A stretch of 64,000 nucleotides of DNA from NCBI GenBank assembly GCA_004794655.1, contig SMMW01000038.1, positions 1-64,000 of the forward strand. The letters are read 5' to 3'. Every line of letters begins with the position of its first letter. The first letter of the stretch is position 1. The position numbers were made by a program, and so were the translations under genes. The notes beneath the pieces were generated by a model. It had not been told where the DNA came from. It ran no database searches and worked only from the letters and a program-made list of their open reading frames with translations. Shown here piece after piece: positions 56,096 through 64,000 of the stretch. This DNA is from Marisa cornuarietis (Eukaryota; Mollusca; Gastropoda; Architaenioglossa; Ampullariidae).

Positions 56096-59000
56096 ATGGC
56101 TCAGCCACACGAAAGAGAGTGTGCAGTGTGCACCAATGACTTCAACAAACCAAAGATTCTACCCTGTGGTCATCTTCTGTGCCGAGAATGTGTCATTTCC
56201 TGGATGGATTCAAAACCTAATGCTGGTTGTCCGCTGTGTAGATGTCCTATCGTAGAGCAGTCGAGGCGATGTTCCGCCGATACAGTTGACGCCCTGCCAA
56301 CAGATTTTGTGATGGAAGCGCTGGTGGAGAGCGCTCGTGTGCTGAGTAAACATCACGTTTGTTGTGTATGTGAGGATGTCAAGGCTGAGTCTATCTGTAT
56401 GCAGTGTCAGGTCATGTTGTGCTCAGCGTGTACCAAGGTTCATAAAAAACTTCCGATGAGCCGCAGTCACGATGTGGAGAGTCTCAGCACTGTGACACCT
56501 GAACGTCTGGCTGCCAGCCGCCCTGCACTGTGTGCTGACCACGGCGACAAACAGGCGGAATTCTTCTGCAGTGAGCACCGCCTCGCTGTCTGCTTAGCCT
56601 GTAAGTATAAAAATCACAAAGTATGCCCGGAACCAAACATTTTTGACGATGAAATAGAGTCAGCTCAAAACTCACTGAAGGACTTGACAAAGATTCTGGT
56701 AGAAGCGGAGCAGAAGCTAGAGCAGGCTATAGGTCAGCTGACGTCACGGCTACAGGAAGTTGATGTCAGTGAACAAGAAGACATGGCGCAGGTGGACAAG
56801 ACATGTGACCGTCTTCAGAAGCTGGTGGAAGATTTTCGTAAGAAGTTGAAGGAAAAGACTCGCACGTCACATCTCAAAATCAAAAATTCGTTACATGACC
56901 TCAAGACTGACCCTAGCAACCGTCTAGGGAAGGTGACGTCACACAAACATATTGTAACTCGAGCCACGGCAGTGTCACCACGTCCTGTACTGATACACAT
57001 GAGACAGACTCTGACAGACAGGGTCAACAGCCTGGACCTGAGCGCCGACTTGCAAGGAGACGTGTCGGCAAATTCCTTGTCAAGTGTAGAATGTTGTGAA
57101 GAAGTTGTGGAAAGGATAGAAAAGGAACTACGCAAGTTTGAGCAGCAGAGGACAGGGTCAGAGGTAAACTGTTTTGTATTTTATTATTAATTAGTTTTTT
57201 TAATAGTGATTGTAATTAGCAACTTTTCTTCGGTTTTTAGTTATCCTTTTCGAGGTCCTTTTTTTAAAAATCCCCCCTCTACCCTTGTATCAAAATCAAG
57301 TAAGCGAGAATGCGAGAGAGAAAGTGCGTGTGTGTGTGAACTCGCTCTCTGTTACTATAAGTAGCCTGTGGTATACGCTGTAGCCTGTGGACATGGATTA
57401 TGAGAGATAAACAAAGAGTGTTTGTAACAATAATAATCTTAATTTTTATCTTTCATCCTCATGTCAGTTCCTCCATCTCTCCTGTCTCACAGTTTGTGTG
57501 TGTTTGATTGTTTATTTTATTGTATGTGTGCATGTGTATGTATGTTTGATGTGACGGCAAAATGTATTTCTTTCAGTTAAAGAACATTGAATAAAGCCTA
57601 AATGCAAATGATTAGTGCTTGATCAATCTTATGAAACTATATTTATTTTCTCACTCTTACAGTCATTTCTTTATTTAAAATTAAAAATTGTCGATTTTCT
57701 TCCTCACACTTAAATTTTAGAGCCATGAATGTTCTTTTCGATACTAAGAGTAATTCAGAAACACCAAGCATACTATATTTTTTTTATCTTGTATACATTA
57801 TAAGGTGTTGTGATTATCGGTGTTCACTATGTGTTTAGAACGTGAATATGTTGGGTGTCATGAGCTTGCACCACAATATAATTCAGAACTAAACCATGTA
57901 TATACTATTCGGGACTTTCAAATGTTTACTGCAGGGATGGAGACCCGACAAGACATCTGAGATTTCAGTAAATCTTATCTTTATGCTTTTTCATAGCAGC
58001 AAACATGTATATGCAGTGAATAATGTAATTTTGTAGCGACAAGCAAGGAACGTCCATATCAGGGTAGACAGGACACACAGAAGTAAATGACGATGGAGAC
58101 ATGTATCCCTCTTGTCGGCTGCCTATATGGATGATTCTTAAGAATGAACCCTTTACCCAAAGACGAGGGTATATCACTTTCAGTTTGATATAGGCTGCTG
58201 GTACGCGGAGAGTTTTTAGACCAATGTATGCAATAAATGTACAGAATGTGTGTAGGCACTTTGTAAATGCACCAAACCCTTCCATCAGGTGAAGGTATGC
58301 ATGTACTAAATAGTCAGAATTTTTATTATTAATGTATGTTCAATGCACAACTACAAAAAATTGTGGATTAGTAGAAAAGTGGTTTTGTTATTCTGTTTCG
58401 CACCTGTTTCGCTCTGCTTTTCATAGGCAGAAGATAGTTTTCGCGCACCTAATTACGAAAAGGCGGATGGTGGTGACTCAGAGGACAGCAGTGTCAGGCA
58501 GGATAGGATTGAACAGATGGAAATATTTTAACACAGGGGCGAAATTATATTTTGGTCAAACAGAGCAGGCGAATTGTGAAGTTTATAATTTATTATGGCC
58601 CGAGAATGACATCAGAACTATCAACATAGCCATTGGAGAGAAAAAAATCTTGATTAACTAGATTTTTCCGCTTAATGCATTAGCAATTAAACAACCATTT
58701 TACAATAGCATTTATATCATCTTAATAAGCATAACAAACAAGAAGACAGCAAGTTTGATAATGATTAGATTTCATACAACATTATTATCTTAAACTATTG
58801 ATTTTTATACGAATATTCCTTTTATTGTATGTGTTAACTATGTAATTTAGCAATGCGTTCATTGTTCCTACCTTCTACGAAATGTTCATGCATTTTGAAG
58901 CTTTACGAAATACATTTATGCCACATACAAATAAAATACCAGTAATTTACAACCTGATAACTTTTTTTCCCTCCTCCTTAAATCAAGTAGGTTCATAATT

Positions 59001-61450
59001 TGCCATTTACATATTTCAGAAATACTATTTGGCTCTAACGCAACAGAGCGAAATCGGAGAATATTATTGTGCACATTGTTTTTCAGGTAGATCATCAGAA
59101 CGTTCGAAGCACCTAGATATACATTGTAAAGATGGGCGACCATTAGAACTGGCATTATGTTACATCGCTTCATTATTCTTTTGTTAAATTTTCATGAAGG
59201 AATTTGTCTCCATATCTCTTAGATTCTGGGAAGTATTTCATTATAATGCCTATAATTTTATACTTGTTTACTGATTTGCGAATGCTGTTTCAAGAGTCAC
59301 AATTGTTTTAAGATCATCTGTCAGTCATAAAATATATATACTTTCTTCTTCCTTACATATAGTCAGTAAATTCTTCTAACGAGGAGTAACACTCATAGCT
59401 GAACATACTTTTTGTCCTTTTGAATGTGCTAATTACGGTTACAAACGACGGTCTATTCTCTTCGCTTCTTTACCCTGGGACAGTCGATGTACCTCACCCA
59501 TTTAATAGGAGGGAATTTTCTCCATCCTTCGCTCCAGTGTTAATCTTGCTATCAAGTATTGTGTCAGTAACTTGTCACCGCTTTATAATTACGACCCCAT
59601 AGGATACACTGTGTGCAGATTGTTGCAATATTTTGCGAGCTGTGTTAAACAGCCAGTAGAATTTCCTAAGACGGTAACTAAATAGAAAGAAATAACTTAA
59701 ATACAACAAATATCTTTAATACCAAAAGTTTTAATCAATAAATATTGCAATAAAGTATAAATTAATAGGTGTGACTTTATATTTTAATTACTTACATTTT
59801 TTTATATATTTTAGATATAGAATAAATAAGTGTGAGTAAATTTAAAGAGAGTGGACATCATTTACAGTTGAGCGCACAGCCACCAGTCCTTGTATTCCAC
59901 GAAAATTGTGGGACCAACATTCGTCTGACGAACTGTAACACGACCGCGGAGATGAAAGATCGACTTCTCGACCTCGACGGAGTGGTTGTGTCACGTGACG
60001 TTATGGTGGCGAACATCTTGTATGAAGTAAGATGTGATGCTACAAAAAATGATGATGATGATGATGATGATGATGGTGGTCACGCGTTTTCCCTATTTCT
60101 ACTAAAAGCTTAATAACCTGTAGATGACGTAGTCGCCCTAATCAGCTTCACATTTAGCTAAACAATGACATTGTCATGTTGACGCAGGTCAGAGTAGACA
60201 AAGTACTATTTACAAACAACATGTTAGTCCTGGGCATGACAAGAATCCCTCCTGCACGACTCGTTCTGGCGAGATCTTCCGGACACCTGAAAGACTTCAG
60301 CATCATCGAGGTTAATGGGATCATCCACCAGAGACAGTCTGTGAGTTTCAAAGGCTACAAGTTTGTGCAAATGGCTTTATGCTTTGGTCTACGTGTAAGA
60401 GTTGAAGAAAATTATCATTCACTTTTCAACTTTTTTGTTCTTAAAATCTATGTTCTTTCGTTTTCTAATGAGTAAGTAAAATTCAGTGAAAGATACTATT
60501 TACCAAAACTTTAATGAAATACTTTTTTGTCATCTGTAAAAATACTCCTACAGACATAACATTGTATAGAAATACAGACATGAGAATTGTATGTGTATAC
60601 ATTGCCCTTATTAGAGTTACAGCCAATAATGAGTTTAATCTTTTTCAGTAAATTTGATACACGTGTACCCAAAAACGGAAGTTGGGTAATTGCCTAGATT
60701 TGTGGAATTGCTATGTTAAGGTGTATAATATCACGTTGTGAGATAGAAATTCATCAAACTAAAGCTTTAACCGGCCTCAATAAATCAGATCAGGTCATTT
60801 CTTTTTTGTGCAAAAAGTCACAAAAAATCGAATAAACTGCCCATAACCTAAGACACAAGGAGTTTCCTTTCATTATTTACAGTTAAAAAATGAAAGAAAA
60901 GTCACAATAGTAGACGAACCTCACTCTAAACCCAACATTTTATTAAAGCTAAAGGTGTCAGGCATTTGTTTTCAGGTGTCAAGCCGGTTAGGAGAAGGTC
61001 TCGGGAGACTTAAAATTGGGAGTCGAGTTGGGTTACTGGTGGACTCATCAAACGATCTTCACCTCTACGTCAACGGACAAGACCAGGGCGTTGCAGTAAA
61101 ACATGTCCCACAGCCCTGTTATGCTGTCTTTGATATTTACGATGCAGTCACTAAGGTGCGAGATCTAGGTACATGTTACATTAAACAAAGAAGCTTCTGA
61201 TTGCCTTATGAAACTATAAGGGTCTCTTGCACACTAATATCGTGAATGCGCTCAGAAATCTGCTGTAAATGAATTGTAAAGAGGAAATCCATCTAATTAA
61301 TATTTTTTTGCGCTAACGTACAGTCTTTTTTAAGTGAAGATTTTATAAAATCTTCGTTTTCTCTATAAATAAATTCTTAGGTGTTGTAGCTGCTGCCTTA
61401 TTGTCTTTGTTAAGCAGGTGACAGCCCTTCCTACATCTAGTAGGACATGA
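56096..61450 (+). CDS. RBCC-NHR E3 ubiquitin ligase-like protein (gene D)
   Basis: Five exons: 56096-57163, 59868-60026, 60188-60340, 60976-61155, 61418-61450 (stop TGA). Lengths and phases are the same as in gene B, giving 530 residues. RING: CAVCTNDF, then LPCGHLLCREC and CPLCR. B-boxes at about 90-126 and 146-178; the coiled coil includes RLQEVDVSEQEDMAQVDKTC. The NHR begins LVFHENCGTNIRLTN and continues with VLGMTRIPPARLVL, SRVGLLVDSSNDLHLYVNGQ, PCYAVFDIYDAVTKV and the tail VTALPTSSRT. The last codons match gene B closely (TALPTLRRT). Exon 1 is the closest relative of gene B exon 1. Intron 1 (2.7 kb) holds about 1.3 kb absent from gene B, including a zinc-finger-like relic. The donor after 61155 is GTGCGA, slightly weaker than GTGAGA in B. 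Confidence 0.85.
59013..59190 (+). mobile_element. Zinc-finger-like relic in gene D intron 1, perhaps Polinton-like
   Basis: A + strand frame reads KYYLALTQQSEIGEYYCAHC, then FSGRSS, KHLDIHC: a C-x2-C...H-x3-C finger. Similar fingers occur in the polymerase-region proteins of Maverick/Polinton elements. It lies in the roughly 1.3 kb that gene D intron 1 has and gene B lacks (about 58340-59680). Too short and decayed for a firm call. Confidence 0.25.
60049..60075. repeat. (GAT)n next to the NHR donor of gene D
   Basis: Nine GAT units beginning 22 bp after the exon 2 donor, at the same place as in gene B. Confidence 0.85.
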
Positions 61451-61747
61451 CAAATATCGGAGAACAAGAAGGTTGAGACAGTAGAAGGTAAAAATCTTTG
61501 CGACTGACGACGACATCAACTGGAGCATTGATATTACCATCAACGGCTCCAATGTATTTCTTTTGTTAAATTGTTACTATTTAAAACAAAAAGATTATAA
61601 TTTTTTTCGTCTGTGATACTTTTTTGTTGAATATATGAAATAACTAAGAAAAGTAATACTTTTCTTACATTTGTATGAATTGCCCGTCATATATATATAT
61701 ACACACACACATAGAAAAGAAGAGAAACATCTGATCAACTCTAAAGC

Positions 61748-61751
<4 letters not shown>

Positions 61752-61804
<53 letters not shown>
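61752..61804. repeat. (CA)n microsatellite
   Basis: About 26 CA units 300 bp beyond the end of gene D; it corresponds in position to 36950-36980 beyond gene B. Confidence 0.95.
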
Positions 61805-61810
<6 letters not shown>

Positions 61811-62079
61811 ACACGCATGCAAAAAGGTTTGAAATGCACGTTGAACACTCAAAATATATCAGCACTAACGTAAATGAACTCTATCTATACATCGTATTTA
61901 TTATAGCTATCTTTTTAAAAAACTCAAACATCCTTTTATGGTTTTCATTTAAGATTAATTTGTTGTCACACAAATGCTCAATAAGTGACACACGTGTGCT
62001 GTAAATGTGTGTATGTCACTGTCTGCGCTAAGCGTAGTTTCTACTAACAACAAATGGAGAATTTGATGGCGATAGCACA

Positions 62080-64000
62080 ATGCATTATGTCAGCACAAGG
62101 ATATACAGACGTGCATGTTATCACATACTTGTATTTCACACACATATTCATTAAGTGCATATATAGACGGATATATAAATACATGATGACTGCTTAGAAA
62201 TTTTATATCTTAAGTTTACTAACAGATAATAACTTAATAGAATAAATTTTATTAGAATAGTAAATTATTAGTCTTACTATAAATTTAGTTTTAAAATTGT
62301 ATAAATATTTCCAATTATGTTATTAAACAGTAAAATACATACTGTACAGGTTATATATATAACAGTCTATTCATTTTATGGATTTTTTTATTTAGTAAAT
62401 GTTTTAAGTGAATTTCTGCATGTCGTCTGCTGGCTTTCATGTTCCTTTTGCAAACTTTTATTTTGTATTCATTTTTACTACATCTGTTGATATATTTGTC
62501 TTCAGAGATCTCTTATCTGAGGTACTAAAAGACTGAGAAGAATTTAATGTTGGGAAATGTAGCCGATGTAATAAAGAGAAGTAAAAGATTTTATGTAACA
62601 TACACTCTCTTTCTCTCTATATCTTAATGGTAAATTAGTAAAACGCTCTCTTGTCACAACTGCTGCGGTTCAGAGGGCTGGTCCTTGAGAAATGTTCGCT
62701 GGTGATACCAAATCACTAACATAAATAGAGAATAAAGATTTCCTCTAATTGATAGGTTAATTTACACCTGATACAATCACACACACACACACACACAATT
62801 ACAATTACAATTCTTTATTAACGAGAGATAAATAAGCGAAGAGGTGCTTTTTTTCATTTAGCCCTCGCCCCCTACGGGGAAAGAATAAACAAATAATTAA
62901 AAGAATGCAAAATAATTAGTAATAAACATGAGATAACATCAAATAAGAGTGGAAGGTGAGTTTGTACAAGTTGATTGTTAAGAAAAAAAAAGTACAAGCA
63001 AGAAACAACAGCAACAACAAAAAGCAGATATTTACAGGGATCCTGGAATTGAGAGGTGTTTCTAGAGGGCTAATCTAATTTTCTTGTAAATGTTTGAGAA
63101 GATGGCGTCTAAAGCAGTTCAGGGAGTTTATCTGCTTGAGATGGAGAGGGAGGCTGTTCCACAACACGCTCCCTGAATATTTCAGACTAGATTTATAGAG
63201 GTCTATTCTGGGGATTGGAGTATTTAGTTTTGGGGACGTCCGAGTATAATTGGAAGAGAACAACAAAGCTAGTCTGGGGGACAGTTTACTGGTCAGTATT
63301 TTGTACATGAATATACATTTATTAAATTTAAGTCTTTTTGTTAGGGGAAGGACACCCAGAGAGGTGAAGTCACTCGGCTGTATTGTCGGTTTGAGTAGAA
63401 CGGCTTTTATTGCTCGCCTCTGGACACTTGCTAGAGGTTTCATGGAAACTCCACTAGCGGAGTCCCAGAGGGTGGAGGCGTAGTCAATGATTGACTTAAT
63501 GTGGGTTGTATAGAAGAGTAACACACACACACACACACACACATATTGCTTTCCCTGTGGCTAAACGAATGGGAACAGTAAGGTAGCCTTGCTCAATCCA
63601 TCTAACACGGCTAGGCGATTTAGCTTGTTTGTTAGTAAGTGTTCTTCGAATCTTATCGATTACTTTTGAGTAGGAAACCCTATTAACTATGTATTCTGAA
63701 AAAAGAGGATATTACTTCTGTTAATTCTGATATTCCAATACCTCTGTAATGTAGCAACCGTTTTTCGATAATATGTTGATAAATACATAACAAGAATTGA
63801 GATTGAAAAGAAATTAATGTTGAAAATTGTAGCCGATGTGTTTCAAGCAGTAAAAGATTTCATATAACACAGTCTCTCTTTCTCTCTATCTTTATGGTAA
63901 ATTAGCAGAAGGCTCTCTTCTCACAACTGCCGTGACTCAGGGGGCTGGTCTTTGGCAATATTTCAACTCTCGCTGGTGATGACGAACTCACTAACAAAAG
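62080..64000. repeat. 3'-flank repeat, copy D, running off the window
   Basis: Shares the blocks GGGAAATGTAGCCGATGT, TTTACACCTGATACAATCAC and CTTATCGATTA with the other copies. The last 160 bases (63841-64000) nearly equal 44119-44302. The window stops inside the repeat. Confidence 0.75.
62798..63519 (-). mobile_element. 5'-truncated LINE inserted into a (CA)n tract
   Basis: The - strand frame 63520-63075 contains THIKSIIDYASTLWDSAS, VQRRAIKAVLL, LGVLPLTKRLKFNKCIFMYK and VLWNSLPLHLKQINSLNCF, the C-terminal end of many LINE reverse transcriptases. The 3' tail is (AATTGT)n at 62798-62812. CA repeats border both sides (62779-62797, 63520-63541), and the other flank copies (for example near 44340) lack the insert, so the target was a short CA tract that was duplicated. 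Confidence 0.8.

Noticed and set aside
1..64000. CRISPR arrays, operons, ribosome binding sites, replication origins
   Set aside because: The sequence is eukaryotic: spliced genes, AATAAA signals, LINEs. The regularly spaced repeats seen are microsatellites or short tandem duplications.

Overview
The window looks like animal nuclear DNA, most probably from a mollusc (gastropod or related lophotrochozoan). It is AT-rich, with spliced genes, long introns, many microsatellites and several retroelement clades. Genes are sparse; most of the sequence is intron, repeat or transposon relic. The assignment to molluscs is inference: there is no rRNA or mitochondrial marker here.

The main theme is a same-strand array of four RING/B-box (TRIM-like) genes on the + strand, starting at 10436 (A), 32074 (B), 49277 (C) and 56096 (D). 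In B and D a 356-codon exon encoding RING, two B-boxes and a coiled coil splices in phase 0 into four small exons (53, 51, 60 and 10 codons). These encode a Neuralized homology repeat (NHR), giving a predicted 530-residue RBCC-NHR E3 ligase. Gene A keeps a divergent, partly eroded NHR. Gene C has lost the NHR exons and ends as a 352-residue RBCC-only protein. An orphan NHR exon relic lies at 6958-7108. Flanks upstream of B and D and downstream of A, B and D are also paralogous, so each duplication carried kilobases of flanking DNA. Comparing these copies gives empty sites that date and delimit several insertions.

On the - strand, between A and B, a multi-exon gene (about 25641 down to 15304) encodes a KH-like segment, a NERD/PD-(D/E)XK nuclease-like segment and a superfamily 1 helicase-like NTPase. 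One internal exon is not resolved, and a deleted Ty3/gypsy element sits in that gap.

Mobile elements: Ty3/gypsy relics (4150-5062, 16527-18860), a CR1/L2-like LINE with one frameshift (37686-40574), a second LINE (41904-43430), a full-length RTE-like LINE with a 13-bp target duplication (45789-48981), 5'-truncated LINEs (28614-29456, 62798-63519), hAT and P-element-like relics, a THAP-carrying TIR element (53463-55055), a 579-bp palindromic MITE (35216-35794) and a 191-bp GC-rich MITE (14536-14726).

RING/B-box ligases and nuclease-helicases are both families often used in innate immunity. A defence role for this neighbourhood is a reasonable guess, but it is not shown by the sequence.
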